DNA of 64,000 nt from Burkholderiales bacterium PBB1 (GCA_002255905.1 NKIN01000002.1:580373-644372); one strand, 5' to 3'; positions 1 to 9,831 are shown, counted from the first letter of the stretch. A program made the numbers and translations. Notes: generated from the letters alone by a model not told the origin.

Positions 1-10
1 GCCAGCGCGA

Positions 11-325
11 TCAGGCACATGGCTCGAAGACCTCGGTGTGTCGCGGTCCGGTGCGCAGGTGCTGCCAGGCGGCGGCTTCGCGCTCGATGCGGGCGCGCAG
101 TTCGTCACCGACGCCGCTGGCATCGGGCACGTCGATGGGTGCCGGCGCTGCATAGGTTTCCATCCACGTGTCCTCGCCAGAGAGGGCATCCGCGCGCCGC
201 AGCAGCCGCGTCTGCAAACCTGGGTGCGCGTGGCGCAGCCGATCGTGCATCGCGCTCACGGCGAGCCGCAGCGCATCGGCGTCTCGCGTGGCCACCCGGT
301 AGTAGACATACAGCTCACGTGGCAT
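11..325 (-). CDS. DUF4936 family protein
   Basis: A 104-aa soluble protein that opens with a basic/aromatic stretch (MPRELYVYYRV) typical of the DUF4936 family, which is common in Burkholderiales and has no assigned function. There is no signal peptide or membrane segment. It lies 13 bp downstream of ygfZ on the same strand, so it is probably co-transcribed with it, as in related genomes. Family assignment is from recalled sequence character only. Confidence 0.75.
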   Translation of the reverse strand: MPRELYVYYRVATRDADALRLAVSAMHDRLRHAHPGLQTRLLRRADALSGEDTWMETYAAPAPIDVPDASGVGDELRARIEREAAAWQHLRTGPRHTEVFEPCA

Positions 326-338
326 CGGCAGGGTCGGC

Positions 339-1274
339 TCACGCCGTCTCGGCGTTCAGCACCTCGTAGGGCATCGGGCAACGTGTCAGCAGCGCGCCAT
401 CTGGCGCCCCCAGATGCAGGGTGCCACCTTCCAACGCGGCCAGCTTGACTTCAATCAGCGCGCGGTGTGTGAGCGGTGCGGCGTCGTCTGGCGCGGGTGC
501 GGCGCACGCGACCAGCCCGGCGGGCTGGGTCGGGTCGGCGCTGTGGAACACCTCTCGTCCGGCAGCGATAGGCGCCTCGGCGGCAAAAAGCAAGGTTCGG
601 CGCTTGGTCGTGCCCCGGTACTGCGAGCGCGCGACCACCTCTTGGCCTGGGTAGCAGCCCTTCTGGAAGTTCACCGCGCCGATCAATTCGAAATTCAACA
701 TCTGTGGCACGAACTGATCAACCGTGGCTGCCTCGATCGTCACGATGCCGCTGTCGACTTCCAGCCGCTGCCAGGCGGAGAGTGCGAGCGGATCCACCGT
801 TCGAGGCGCGGCGTTGTTGGCGACCCGCCAGGCGCGCGCGATACCCGCCACGCCGGGCAGTCGGATCCAGCTGCCATGCTCGTCGGCCCGGTGACCCCAG
901 GTCGGCAGATCTTGAGTGGCAGTTTGCGCCGCCGCACCGCTCACGCCGGTCAGGGCGACTTCGGCACTGGCGTCGCTCAACCGGCACTGTGCGCGCAGTA
1001 CGAACATCGACAGTCGTTTCAGCGTGGCCGGCAACACGCTTGCATGGCAGGCCATCAGCACCTCGTTGTCACTTGGCTTCCAGATGACGAAGCTCGCCAG
1101 CAAGCGGCCTTTGGGTGAGCAGTAGCCGGCCAACCGAGCTTGGTGAGGCCCGAGTGTCTGAACGTCCTGCGTCAACTGACCATGCAGAAAGGGGGCGGCA
1201 TCGGCACCGACGGCTCGGATCACGCCCCAATGGGACAGCGGAACGGACAGCGACGACAGCACAGGCAGCGACAT
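339..1274 (-). CDS. ygfZ: YgfZ-type folate-binding protein, iron-sulfur cluster assembly/repair
   Basis: A 311-aa member of the GcvT/YgfZ folate-binding family. YgfZ uses tetrahydrofolate to support assembly or repair of certain [4Fe-4S] enzymes such as MiaB. The family signature with the conserved Cys (K-G-C-Y-P-G-Q-E) is present at about residues 206-213, and the N-terminal part (FLHGQLTQDV) is also typical. The reading frame stays open upstream, but the start at 1274 (MSLPVLSSL) is chosen because the extra 37 residues are low-complexity and run into the divergent mltG leader. Divergent from mltG. Confidence 0.9.
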   Translation of the reverse strand: MSLPVLSSLSVPLSHWGVIRAVGADAAPFLHGQLTQDVQTLGPHQARLAGYCSPKGRLLASFVIWKPSDNEVLMACHASVLPATLKRLSMFVLRAQCRLSDASAEVALTGVSGAAAQTATQDLPTWGHRADEHGSWIRLPGVAGIARAWRVANNAAPRTVDPLALSAWQRLEVDSGIVTIEAATVDQFVPQMLNFELIGAVNFQKGCYPGQEVVARSQYRGTTKRRTLLFAAEAPIAAGREVFHSADPTQPAGLVACAAPAPDDAAPLTHRALIEVKLAALEGGTLHLGAPDGALLTRCPMPYEVLNAETA

Positions 1275-1369
1275 GCGCCGATTATGATTTGCACGATGTT
1301 GCCCGGCAGCCCACGGTGTCATCCCCGAGTACGTCGCCAGGGCGCCGGTCGGACGCTTGCGACACGCGC

Positions 1370-2365
1370 ATGAAGCGCTGGACACTGCGCGCGCTGTACG
1401 TGCTCATCGCACTGGTCGCGGGGGGCGCGGTGGCGCTGTACCTCTGGTTGCAGCGGCCGCTCGAGCTGGCCACCGACACGGTCGAGGTGTCGATCGAACC
1501 TGGTACGTCGCCACGCGCCATGGCGAACGCCTGGGTGCAGGCGGGCGTGCGGACGCCGGCTTGGCTGCTGTATGAATGGTTCCGATGGTCGGGCGAATCC
1601 CGCCGCATCCGTGCCGGCAGCTATGAAATCGACCGTCAGACCACGCCAGCTTCGCTGCTGGGGATCATGGTGCGCGGCGATGAGTCGAAGGCCTTCGTCA
1701 GGCTCAACGAAGGCTGGACGCTGCGGCAGTTCCGCGCCGAGCTGGCGCAGGCCGAGGCACTGAAGCCGACCACGGCGGCGATGAGCGATGCCGAACTCAT
1801 GGCTGCGCTGGGCGACGCCGCGACCCCGGCCGAAGGGCGCTTCTACCCCGACACCTACACCTACAGCAAAGGCAGCACCGACCTCGCCGTGCTGCGCCGC
1901 GCCCACCATGCGATGCAGCAGCGCCTGGCCGCCGCCTGGGCACAACGCGCGGCCGACACCCCGCTGCGCAACCCCGACGAAGCCTTGATACTCGCCTCCA
2001 TCGTCGAGAAGGAAACCGGCCAGCCGGAAGACCGCGGCAAGGTGGCGGCGGTGTTCATCAACCGCCTGCGCATCGGCATGCCGCTGCAGACCGATCCGAC
2101 GGTGATCTACGGCCTGGGGGCCACCTTCGACGGCAACCTGCGCAAGCGCGATCTGCAGTCCGACACGCCCTACAACACCTACACCCGCACCGGTCTGCCG
2201 CCGACCCCGATCTCGATGCCGGGCAAGGCCTCGCTGCTGGCGGCCGTTCAACCCGCACCGTCGCGAGCGCTTTACTTCGTGGCTCGTGGCGACGGCACGA
2301 GCGAATTCAGCGACGACCTCGCCGCCCATAATCGCGCCGTCAACAAGTTTCAGCGCGGGCGCTGA
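1370..2365 (+). CDS. mltG: MltG endolytic murein transglycosylase (YceG)
   Basis: A 331-aa inner-membrane enzyme that cleaves nascent peptidoglycan strands inside the chain and is thought to end glycan polymerisation. It starts with a single membrane anchor (about residues 5-24, LRALYVLIALVAGGAVALYL) followed by a periplasmic LysM-like and YceG catalytic domain. The catalytic segment IVEKETGQPEDR, with the conserved Glu, and the downstream FINRLRIGMPLQTDPTVIYG are clear. The start at 1370 places the anchor at the N terminus; an 85-residue upstream extension in frame is rejected as non-coding. tmk follows after 66 bp. Confidence 0.93.
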   Translation: MKRWTLRALYVLIALVAGGAVALYLWLQRPLELATDTVEVSIEPGTSPRAMANAWVQAGVRTPAWLLYEWFRWSGESRRIRAGSYEIDRQTTPASLLGIMVRGDESKAFVRLNEGWTLRQFRAELAQAEALKPTTAAMSDAELMAALGDAATPAEGRFYPDTYTYSKGSTDLAVLRRAHHAMQQRLAAAWAQRAADTPLRNPDEALILASIVEKETGQPEDRGKVAAVFINRLRIGMPLQTDPTVIYGLGATFDGNLRKRDLQSDTPYNTYTRTGLPPTPISMPGKASLLAAVQPAPSRALYFVARGDGTSEFSDDLAAHNRAVNKFQRGR

Positions 2366-2407
2366 CCGGCCTCGGCCCACGTGGACCCCGGCCCGCTCCA
2401 TTCGTAA

Positions 2408-3040
<633 letters not shown>

Positions 3041-3053
3041 TGGGCTCGCACTG

Positions 3054-4166
3054 ATGCCACCCGCATCGCTGGCGGCAGATGCCGCTGCAGCGTCTTCGGC
3101 GGCATCGCCGGCCCTGCCGTGGCTTGCGATGCCGTTGCGTGAAGCCCTGGCCACCCAGCGCACGCATGCCTTGTTGCTGCATGGGCCGAAAGGCGTGGGC
3201 CAGTTCGAGATGGCGCTGACCCTCGCCCAGGCCTGGCTGTGCGAGGACACCGTCCCACCGGGGGGCGACCGGCCACGCCCGTGTGGACTCTGTGCCAGCT
3301 GCCGCCTGGTGCAGGCGCGCTCGCATCCGGATCTGATGGTGTTGATCCCTGAATCGATGGGCGCCGCCATGGGCTGGGTGGCCGATGAGGGGGGCGAGGA
3401 GGGTGGCGCAGGTGCAGTCGATGCGGCAGGCAAGCGCAAGCCCAGCAAGGAGATCCGTGTGGCCGAAGTGCGCCGGATACTCGCCTTTGCCCACACCACG
3501 GCCGCGCGCGACCATGGCAAGGTGGTGGTGGTGTATCCGGCCGAGGCGATGAACACCATCGCGGCGAACGCGCTGCTGAAGATTCTGGAAGAACCGACAG
3601 GGCGCTTGCGGTTCGTCCTGGCGGGCTCCTCGGCCGACAGCTTGTTGCCGACGATCCGCAGCCGCTGCCAATCGCTGCGACTTGATCTGCCGGATGCGCG
3701 TATGGCCGCTGAATGGCTGAGTGCAGAGGGCGTTCCGAATCCCGACGTGCTGTTGGCGGCCGCTGGCGGGCAGCCGCAGGAGGCCCTGGCTTGGTTTCGC
3801 GAGGGCATCGATGCCACGCTCTGGCTCGCGCTGCCGGGCCAGTTGGCGCGGGGCGAGCCCGGGCCGTTGCCGAACTGGCCGCTGTCCCGTGTGGTCGACA
3901 CGATGTTCAAGTTGTGCCATGACGCGATGCGGCTGGCCGTTGGTGCAACGCCGCGCTACTTTTCAGCGGAGGCACTGCGCGCCTGGCCCGATCGCACTGC
4001 TGACATCGCAGCGCTGGACGACTGGTACCGCGAACTCGGTCGCATTGCGCGGCATGCCGAGCACCCCTGGCAGGCGGCGCTGACGATCGACTCGTTGGTC
4101 CTGCAGGCGAAGAAGGCGTGTTCCTCAGGCCAAAGTCCGCGTCCACAAGCGGCCCGCGTTCGATAA
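3054..4166 (+). CDS. holB: DNA polymerase III subunit delta-prime
   Basis: A 370-aa clamp-loader subunit. The N-terminal AAA+ fold has a P-loop variant HGPKGVGQFE near residue 43, and a zinc-binding Cys cluster (CGLCASC) follows. The sensor region LKILEEPTGRLRFVLAGSSADSLLPTIRSRC carries the SRC motif of delta-prime. An acidic/glycine-rich insertion (about residues 100-125) sits after the Cys cluster. The ATG at 3054, 13 bp after tmk, is chosen; upstream in-frame codons lie inside tmk. Confidence 0.93.
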   Translation: MPPASLAADAAAASSAASPALPWLAMPLREALATQRTHALLLHGPKGVGQFEMALTLAQAWLCEDTVPPGGDRPRPCGLCASCRLVQARSHPDLMVLIPESMGAAMGWVADEGGEEGGAGAVDAAGKRKPSKEIRVAEVRRILAFAHTTAARDHGKVVVVYPAEAMNTIAANALLKILEEPTGRLRFVLAGSSADSLLPTIRSRCQSLRLDLPDARMAAEWLSAEGVPNPDVLLAAAGGQPQEALAWFREGIDATLWLALPGQLARGEPGPLPNWPLSRVVDTMFKLCHDAMRLAVGATPRYFSAEALRAWPDRTADIAALDDWYRELGRIARHAEHPWQAALTIDSLVLQAKKACSSGQSPRPQAARVR

Positions 4167-4175
4167 ACTGCCTGC

Positions 4176-4568
4176 ATGAACGAACCCGCCTCCCGCCCGT
4201 CGACGGCCGGCATCCCTGCGCTGGCAGGCAGCCGTCCGAGCGTGATCCAGCTGGTGTTTCGTGAGAAGGGCGCGCTGTACGCGGCCTACATCCCGCTGAT
4301 GAACGACGGTGGGTTGTTCGTGCCCACCACCCGCGACTACCGGTTGGGGGAAGACATCTACCTGCTGCTGTCCTTGCCGGAGGACACCCAGCGCTACCCG
4401 GTGGCCGGCAAGGTGGCCTGGATCACCCCCGCGAACGCGTCTGGGGGACGCACCCAAGGTGTCGGCGTGCGTTTCCCTGCCGACGAAAAGACCCGCGTGC
4501 TGCGCCTGCGGATCGAAGAGTTGCTGGGCACCTCGATCTCGTCATCGAAGCCGACCCAGACCATCTGA
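4176..4568 (+). CDS. pilZ: PilZ domain protein, type IV pilus assembly
   Basis: A 130-aa protein consisting of one PilZ domain. The sequence VIQLVFREKGALYAAYIPLMNDGGLFVPT and the later YPVAGKVAWITP and GVGVRF segments match the PilZ protein needed for type IV pilus biogenesis. This subgroup lacks the full RxxxR/DxSxxG c-di-GMP-binding signature, and none is seen here, so c-di-GMP binding is not expected. The holB-pilZ-tatD order is conserved in many beta- and gammaproteobacteria. Confidence 0.9.
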   Translation: MNEPASRPSTAGIPALAGSRPSVIQLVFREKGALYAAYIPLMNDGGLFVPTTRDYRLGEDIYLLLSLPEDTQRYPVAGKVAWITPANASGGRTQGVGVRFPADEKTRVLRLRIEELLGTSISSSKPTQTI

Positions 4569-4606
4569 GTCTGGCGGCAACGGCGCCGCAAGCCGCACCG
4601 CACACG

Positions 4607-5407
4607 ATGTACGTCGATTCCCATTGCCACCTGAGCTATCCCGAGCTGTCCGATCGGCTGGCGGAGATCCGAGCCGACATGCAGACGGGCGGGGTGGGGC
4701 GGGCACTGTGCATCTGCACCACGCTGGAAGAGTTCGATCGGGTGCATGCGCTGGCGCTGGCACACGACAACTTCTGGGCCAGCGTCGGCGTCCATCCTGA
4801 CAACGAAGGTGTGCAGGAGCCGACGCTCGACGATCTGCTCCGACGCGCCTCGCTGCCGCGCGTGGTGGCGCTGGGCGAAACCGGGCTCGACTACTACCGT
4901 CTGAATGGGCGCTCCCAGGCCGAGATGGAATGGCAGCGCGAGCGCTTCCGCGTGCACATTCGCGCCGCGCGCCGCACCGGGCTGCCACTGGTGATCCACA
5001 CCCGCAGCGCCTCACGCGACACCCTTGACGTGTTGAGCGCCGAAGGTGAGCGCGACGTCGGTGGCGTGTTCCATTGCTTCACCGAAACCATGGATGTGGC
5101 CCGCGCAGCGCTGGATCTGGGCTTCTACATCTCGTTTTCAGGCATCCTGACCTTCAAGAACGCGAAGGACCTGCGTGAGGTGGCGCGCTTCGTGCCGCTG
5201 GACCGCTGCCTTATTGAAACCGACAGCCCTTACCTGGCACCGGCACCGTTTCGTGGCAAGACCAACACGCCGGCGCTGCTGCCTTGGGTGGCCAAACAGC
5301 TGGCTGAGCTGAAGGGTCTGAGCGTGGAAGAGATCGGCCGCATCACCTCAGCCAATTTCGAATACTTGTTCAGAATTCCACCGGTCGCATGCGATGAAAA
5401 CAGCTAG
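4607..5407 (+). CDS. TatD/YcfH family metal-dependent hydrolase
   Basis: A 266-aa TIM-barrel hydrolase of the TatD DNase family (YcfH branch). Metal ligands are visible: DSHCHL at residues 4-9, GETGLD near residue 93, H in VIHTRSA, and the C-terminal IETDSPYLAPAPFRGKTNTPA. TatD proteins are Mg-dependent 3'-5' exonucleases or D-aminoacyl-tRNA deacylase-like; the substrate of this branch is uncertain. Its 3' end overlaps the start of the ankyrin gene by 14 bp, which suggests coupled translation. Confidence 0.92.
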   Translation: MYVDSHCHLSYPELSDRLAEIRADMQTGGVGRALCICTTLEEFDRVHALALAHDNFWASVGVHPDNEGVQEPTLDDLLRRASLPRVVALGETGLDYYRLNGRSQAEMEWQRERFRVHIRAARRTGLPLVIHTRSASRDTLDVLSAEGERDVGGVFHCFTETMDVARAALDLGFYISFSGILTFKNAKDLREVARFVPLDRCLIETDSPYLAPAPFRGKTNTPALLPWVAKQLAELKGLSVEEIGRITSANFEYLFRIPPVACDENS

Positions 5408-6044
5408 AAAAAGCTTTAGCTTTATTCTCTATCTGACTGTCACGTTGTTTGTTTTTCCGGTGATGGCTGGATCGTATGACGACTTCTTCACGGCCATCAA
5501 ACGGGACCATCGCCACACCATCGAAGCGTTGTTGCAGCGCGGATTCGACCCGAACTCGGTCGATGAAACCGGTCAGCCAGGCATCATCGCCGCGTTGCTC
5601 ATCGAGTCTTACGAGGCCGCAGATGCGTTGGCCAACAGCGACAGATTGCAGCTGGAAGCTGTCAATCAGTCGGGTGAAACGGCGCTGATGATGGCCAGTC
5701 TGCGAGGCCAGGCGGCGCTGGTCCAGCGGCTGCTGCAACGTGGGGCCGCGGTGAACCGGGTCGGTTGGTCGCCTTTGCACTACGCCGCGACGGCGCCCGA
5801 TGAAACGTCGATGAAACTGCTGCTGGCGCATGGCGCCGCGGTCGACGCCCGCTCACCGAACGGCACGACGCCCCTGATGATGGCGGCCGACTACGGGCCA
5901 TCTGCGTGCGTCGATCTGCTGTTGGCTGCTGGTGCCAGGGTTGATCTGAAGAACGATCTGGGTCTGACCGCGATCGACTTCGCCCGCCAGCGCGGGCGTG
6001 ATCGACTGGCCGATCGCCTCAGCCAGCGTCTTCCGACGCCGTGA
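5394..6044 (+). CDS. Exported ankyrin-repeat protein
   Basis: A 216-aa protein with a Sec signal peptide (residues 1-25, ending VFPVMA) followed by about four to five ankyrin repeats, seen in GETALMMASLRGQAALVQRLLQ and GTTPLMMAADYG. Ankyrin repeats mediate protein-protein contacts; export implies a periplasmic partner. The gene follows tatD directly and overlaps its end, an arrangement common in Burkholderiales. The partner cannot be named from the sequence. Confidence 0.88.
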   Translation: MKTARKSFSFILYLTVTLFVFPVMAGSYDDFFTAIKRDHRHTIEALLQRGFDPNSVDETGQPGIIAALLIESYEAADALANSDRLQLEAVNQSGETALMMASLRGQAALVQRLLQRGAAVNRVGWSPLHYAATAPDETSMKLLLAHGAAVDARSPNGTTPLMMAADYGPSACVDLLLAAGARVDLKNDLGLTAIDFARQRGRDRLADRLSQRLPTP

Positions 6045-6076
6045 CCGCAGGATCGGCCGCAATCCAAGTAACGGGT

Positions 6077-6095
6077 TGTCAGCGCGCTTCTGACA
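6077..6095. repeat. Inverted repeat TGTCAG-N7-CTGACA
   Basis: A perfect 6-bp inverted repeat with a 7-nt spacer, 77 bp upstream of the 64-aa ORF start. It resembles a PpsR site but with 13 rather than 12 central bases (TGT-N13-ACA), so it may be an operator for another regulator or a small hairpin after the ankyrin gene. Confidence 0.35.
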
Positions 6096-6171
6096 CTGCT
6101 TATGGTGCCAGGACGACTTGTCAGTAAACACCGCGAAATTACAGTGGACTCATCCATTCAAGGAGTCCGCG

Positions 6172-6366
6172 ATGCAATCCAGCCAACTCAGAAGCAACCC
6201 CTTCGTGCTGATGACCCATCCCGAGGTCGTCCTTCAGGCGGTCGAAAAGTCGGAGTCATTGGCCCGATTGCAGGGTCAGGTTTTCCGTCCGCTCGACAAG
6301 CCCATCCTTGGCAACGCGCCAGCTGATGTCGCCGCGTACGACCGCCGGATCGATCAAAGCAACTGA
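6172..6366 (+). CDS. 64-aa conserved hypothetical protein (Burkholderiales small-protein family)
   Basis: A small soluble protein containing the segment NPFVLMTHPEVVLQAVEKSESL (residues 8-29), which I recall as recurring in small unannotated proteins of Burkholderiales. The start at 6172 is supported by an AAGGAG Shine-Dalgarno just upstream; in-frame codons further upstream lack one. There are no cysteines and no membrane segment. It lies between the housekeeping block and the pufC terminator, transcribed towards pufC. Function unknown. Confidence 0.65.
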   Translation: MQSSQLRSNPFVLMTHPEVVLQAVEKSESLARLQGQVFRPLDKPILGNAPADVAAYDRRIDQSN

Positions 6367-6560
6367 TCCAGCACCTGGCCAACCTGGTCGGGCGGCGGGT
6401 TACACAAGCTGTCCATCAGCGACGGCCAAAATGGTAACTTTGCTGGTGTGTGGTGGATGCTGTGGAGCTGGATTTTCATAGGAGGAAGCCTCCTGCCAGC
6501 GGGCCTACATATGCATGACTATGTATGTTATGTAAATAACAAGATCTGGTGGACTCAATG

Positions 6561-6588
6561 AAAAAGGCGGCCCGTAGGCCGCCTTTGT
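6561..6588. terminator. Bidirectional intrinsic terminator after pufC
   Basis: A 10-bp perfect stem (AAAGGCGGCC / GGCCGCCTTT) with a CGTA loop, flanked by an A-run on the left and a T-rich run on the right. It can end the leftward puf transcript (pufC stop at 6609) and rightward transcription past the 64-aa gene. Confidence 0.85.
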
Positions 6589-6608
6589 TCATTTGATGCG
6601 CCGTGTCT

Positions 6609-7694
6609 CTATCTGGCAGCCACGGCCACGGGATTTGCGGGCGCTTGCGCGGCCGGTGCCTCGACCGCAGAGGCTGCGAGCGAAGGTCCCTGTACGGCCA
6701 GTTCTGGGTGATCCTTCAGCATGCTCACGCCATAGAGCGGTTTGAACACACCTTGGTGACATGTCTGGCAGTTGGCCTTGGCCACATCGCCGGTTGGGCC
6801 CAGTCGATGCGCCGGGAACACCTTGGTGATCGGCTCCATGTACTGATTGTTCAGATCACGCACCATGCGGATGCCATACCAGGCGGTTGCGCGTTGTGGC
6901 GGGCTGGTTTCCCAGGCAGCGAACGAGCGGCTGTTATGACAGTAGGTGCAGTTGACGCCCAGAGCCGTCGACATGTGCGTCATCAGACTGTAGGTCCACT
7001 CGGCCTGCTTGATGTTGTGCTTGTTCCCGGTGGGCAGAGCCGTCGTGCCGTGCACACGAATCTCCTGCGACCCCAGCAGGAAAGGCGTGAACGGATCTTC
7101 CGGCAGCGACGACAAGTTCGCTACCTTGGACACCGTGTTCTGCCCTGCCCTGTCACCCAACAAACCCACCGACCGCTTCTCGGGCTCAGCCTTGAACCAC
7201 ACGTTGGCCGGGATGTTGTTTCCGCGGTGGCAGGTGTAGCAGGTCACACCGGTTTGGGCGACGTGGGTCTTGTAGTCGGCGTTGATCTTGCGGGTCATCT
7301 GCAACATCTTGCGCGCCACCACCTTGGTGTACTTCTCGTCCAGCGCGAAGTTCTGTGGGTTGTGGCAGTAGGTGCAGCCTTGTTCAGGTGCCACCCATGC
7401 CGTCATGGAAACCATCAAACGCGTGAACTCGCCCAGGCTGAGATCGTTGAGAACCTGCACGTTCTGGTAGATCGACGCTGCTGCCGGGCCACCAGGTGCT
7501 GCAGGCGGTATCGCTGCCGGCACCTGGTTCAAAGGCACCTGTGCATCCAGCGTACGGGGGTTGTAGATCTCTGCCATGCCCGTGCCGCGGAAGCCGTGCT
7601 GCACCGCTTCGATCGGCGGTCTTTCGCAACCGGCCAGCAGTGCCGCGGCAGCGATCAGGATCAAGCGCAATGTCATCGTGAAATTCCTGTTCAT
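6609..7694 (-). CDS. pufC: Tetraheme cytochrome c subunit of the photosynthetic reaction centre
   Basis: A 361-aa periplasmic lipoprotein that re-reduces the special-pair bacteriochlorophyll. It has a lipoprotein signal with lipobox LAGC (Cys23) and four CxxCH heme motifs at Cys107, Cys152, Cys249 and Cys309, the standard PufC set. The C-terminal about 30 residues are Ala/Pro-rich. The ATG at 7694 overlaps the pufM stop (ATGA), so translation is coupled. Last gene of the puf operon, followed by a strong terminator. Its maturation needs the Ccm system encoded nearby. Confidence 0.97.
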   Translation of the reverse strand: MNRNFTMTLRLILIAAAALLAGCERPPIEAVQHGFRGTGMAEIYNPRTLDAQVPLNQVPAAIPPAAPGGPAAASIYQNVQVLNDLSLGEFTRLMVSMTAWVAPEQGCTYCHNPQNFALDEKYTKVVARKMLQMTRKINADYKTHVAQTGVTCYTCHRGNNIPANVWFKAEPEKRSVGLLGDRAGQNTVSKVANLSSLPEDPFTPFLLGSQEIRVHGTTALPTGNKHNIKQAEWTYSLMTHMSTALGVNCTYCHNSRSFAAWETSPPQRATAWYGIRMVRDLNNQYMEPITKVFPAHRLGPTGDVAKANCQTCHQGVFKPLYGVSMLKDHPELAVQGPSLAASAVEAPAAQAPANPVAVAAR

Positions 7695-8665
7695 GGCTTG
7701 ACTCCCTGCAGGGTCGAGGGATCGATCACCGGAGCCCACACGGCGGGGTACATCGGTGCGACATGGTGTTTCACCGCCCACAGATACCAGTTGTCGACCA
7801 CGGTGCCCGTGAGAAGGATGCCGATGCCGCCGGTGAGCGGTGTCAGCACTGCAAACCACCACGCCCAGCGGTGGATCGATTCCATCGTGGCGTTGAAGCC
7901 CATGGTCCAGCGCCAGAACAGCGCGGCGCGCTCCGAAGCGGTTCCGCGATCGGTGATCTGCTCGATTTCACGTTCACCACCGAAACGGCTGACCGCAAGG
8001 ATGGTCGCTCCGTGCATCGCAAACAGCAGCGCCGAGCCGTAGAGGAAGGCAATCGACAGCATGTGAAACGGGTTGTAGAACAGGTTGCCGTAGCGGATCG
8101 AGAAAGCTGCAGTCCAGTCCAGGTGCGGGAAGATGCCGAACGGCACGCCCTCGCCCCAGTTGCCCATCAACACCGGACGGAAAAAGCCCAGCACCAGGAA
8201 AAGCCAGATCGGCGACAGGAAGGCCCAGGCCACGTGCGTGCCCATGCCCAGCTCGCGGGCGCGGCGGTAGGTTCGTGCCCACCACAGCAGGATCGACATC
8301 GTTAGGAACAGCCCGGCAATCTGCCACCAACCGCCCTGGTTCAGCGGCGCTAGGCCCAGCCCATTGCTGGGGGCCGGTGGCTCCAGCGCCAGCCAGAACA
8401 GCTGACGGATGAACTGGACGGGATCCCAGTTCACCGATGCCAGCATGTTGAAGCCCATGATGTTGATCGCGAGCGTGCCGAAAAAGATCGACGCCAAACC
8501 GAGCGCGCCGAGGTACAGCGGCCCGATCTGCGCGTTGCCGATGCGCCCGATCAGATGGACGAGAAACGGCTCGCCGAGACGCGTGCTCTCTGTTTTGTGC
8601 TCGATGCCGTGATGGATCGGGCCGACCGCTTGTACGGCGGTGAAGATGTTCTGGTATTCAGCCAT
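7691..8665 (-). CDS. pufM: Photosynthetic reaction centre M subunit
   Basis: A 324-aa membrane protein with five transmembrane helices that forms the L/M heterodimer binding bacteriochlorophylls, bacteriopheophytins, quinones and the non-heme iron. Family hallmarks include [19 protein letters not shown] in helix A, the [16 protein letters not shown] region, [26 protein letters not shown] with the special-pair and iron ligand His residues, and a C terminus [12 protein letters not shown] typical of cytochrome-bearing reaction centres. Overlaps pufC by 4 bp. Confidence 0.98.
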   Translation of the reverse strand: MAEYQNIFTAVQAVGPIHHGIEHKTESTRLGEPFLVHLIGRIGNAQIGPLYLGALGLASIFFGTLAINIMGFNMLASVNWDPVQFIRQLFWLALEPPAPSNGLGLAPLNQGGWWQIAGLFLTMSILLWWARTYRRARELGMGTHVAWAFLSPIWLFLVLGFFRPVLMGNWGEGVPFGIFPHLDWTAAFSIRYGNLFYNPFHMLSIAFLYGSALLFAMHGATILAVSRFGGEREIEQITDRGTASERAALFWRWTMGFNATMESIHRWAWWFAVLTPLTGGIGILLTGTVVDNWYLWAVKHHVAPMYPAVWAPVIDPSTLQGVKP

Positions 8666-8689
8666 GGGTTGTCTCCTGGTGCACGCGCG

Positions 8690-9514
8690 TCAATGCCAGA
8701 TGGGAAGATTCAGCCACCAGCCCCACCATTCGGGCCAGCCGCGTGTCCAGAATGGGCCGCTGATCACGATGCACACGGCGCTCCAGAACACGGCGGACAG
8801 CGCCAGAAAGAGGCCAAGTCGGTGGATGCCCAAGGTGCCGATCGAGTAGCCGATGGTGTCGCGGAAGAAGGTGTCCTCGTGCTCAGGCGCCTTGACGGTT
8901 TCGCCTGCCTTCGGGTTGGTGGCCGACAGCACCAGCGCACCGTGCAGTGACAAGGCCAGACAGGTGGTGAAGAAGAATGTGATGGCCAGCATGTGGGCTG
9001 GGTTGTAGTGGAAGTGCAGGTATTGGTACCCGGTATTCGAAACCCAATCGAGGTGACTCAGAATACCGTAGGGGAATCCGTGGCCCCATGCCCCCATCAG
9101 GATTGGCCGAATCACGACCAGCGTGACATAAGCGAATATCGCGAATGAAAACGCAACCGGCACATGCAAGCCCATGCCGAGTTTTCTACAGATCTCGACT
9201 TCGCGCAGTGCCCAGGATCCGAATGCGCCGATGGCACAGACAGTAATCAACTGCCATAAGCCACCTTCGCGCAGCGGCGCAAAGCCCAGCCCGTATTTGA
9301 GATCAGGTGGCGCAATATTGATCTGCCACACATTCCACGTGCCACCGATGGCGGCGCCCCACAGTATCAAGGCAGTGCCGAGAAAGGTGAAGAATAACGT
9401 CGTGACGCCGAAGAATCCGACGTAGAACGGCCCGACCCAGAAATCGAAAAGATCCCCTCCGACCAGGGTCCCTCCGCGGATACGGTATTTTCTTTCAAAA
9501 CTGAGCGTGGCCAT
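8690..9514 (-). CDS. pufL: Photosynthetic reaction centre L subunit
   Basis: A 274-aa five-helix membrane protein, partner of PufM. It begins [28 protein letters not shown], the conserved PufL N terminus, and contains [24 protein letters not shown] with ligand His residues. The ATG at 9514 is chosen over a TTG two codons earlier because it lies at normal distance from a GGAGG Shine-Dalgarno and matches the family start. pufM follows after 24 bp. Confidence 0.98.
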   Translation of the reverse strand: MATLSFERKYRIRGGTLVGGDLFDFWVGPFYVGFFGVTTLFFTFLGTALILWGAAIGGTWNVWQINIAPPDLKYGLGFAPLREGGLWQLITVCAIGAFGSWALREVEICRKLGMGLHVPVAFSFAIFAYVTLVVIRPILMGAWGHGFPYGILSHLDWVSNTGYQYLHFHYNPAHMLAITFFFTTCLALSLHGALVLSATNPKAGETVKAPEHEDTFFRDTIGYSIGTLGIHRLGLFLALSAVFWSAVCIVISGPFWTRGWPEWWGWWLNLPIWH

Positions 9515-9582
9515 GGGCAACTCCTCCGGGCCCCAGGCAATACAGGATTGCCGAGGGCGAAAATCATGTTGGCAGACGGGGC

Positions 9583-9596
9583 CGGGCGTGAGCCCG
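9583..9596 (-). repeat. Intercistronic hairpin 2 between pufA and pufL
   Basis: Five-bp stem CGGGC/GCCCG with a TCAC loop in the mRNA, 69 nt upstream of pufL. It has the same stem sequence as the hairpin at 9610-9625. Hairpins in this place are known in Rhodobacter to slow mRNA decay of pufBA relative to pufLM; the same role is inferred here. Confidence 0.6.
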
Positions 9597-9609
9597 CGCC
9601 GCGTCTACC

Positions 9610-9625
9610 TCGGGCGCAAGCCCGA
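9610..9625 (-). repeat. Intercistronic hairpin 1 between pufA and pufL
   Basis: Six-bp stem TCGGGC/GCCCGA with a TTGC loop, starting 5 nt after the pufA stop codon. It is positioned to block 3'-5' exonucleases and so raise pufBA mRNA over pufLMC. Matching stem to hairpin 2. Confidence 0.65.
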
Positions 9626-9630
9626 TGCTG

Positions 9631-9831
9631 TCACTTGACGACGGGTGACGTCGTTTCTGCAGGCATGGTCGCATGCTGCGCCAGCTTGGCCCTGGAGTTC
9701 GCGCCATCGAGCCAGTTGAAGGTCGATGTGCTCAACAGCACCAGATGAATCAGCACAGCCAAACCGAACAGGAATACGCCTTGCGCAACCATCGTACGAA
9801 GCGGGTCGAACAAACGCCAAATTCTCCACAT
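9631..9831 (-). CDS. pufA: Light-harvesting 1 alpha polypeptide
   Basis: A 66-aa single-helix antenna protein that forms the LH1 ring around the reaction centre with PufB. The N terminus [13 protein letters not shown] and helix [19 protein letters not shown] are canonical; His29 is the bacteriochlorophyll ligand and NWLDG follows the helix. The Ala/Pro-rich C-terminal tail may be trimmed in the mature protein. Shine-Dalgarno TAGGAG lies 7 nt upstream of the ATG. Only 10 bp separate it from the preceding orf74. Confidence 0.97.
   Translation of the reverse strand: MWRIWRLFDPLRTMVAQGVFLFGLAVLIHLVLLSTSTFNWLDGANSRAKLAQHATMPAETTSPVVK

Noticed and set aside
6077..6095. PpsR site upstream of the 64-aa gene
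   Set aside because: The central spacing is 13, not 12, bases; kept only as an inverted repeat.
6511..6561. Possible 16-codon peptide in the AT-rich stretch before the puf terminator
   Set aside because: The nearest Shine-Dalgarno is more than 20 nt away and there is no sign of conservation that I can judge.
6603..8042. 479-aa rightward open frame across pufC and pufM
   Set aside because: It is antisense to two certain genes, has no Shine-Dalgarno and an Arg/His-rich composition typical of a GC-rich shadow frame.
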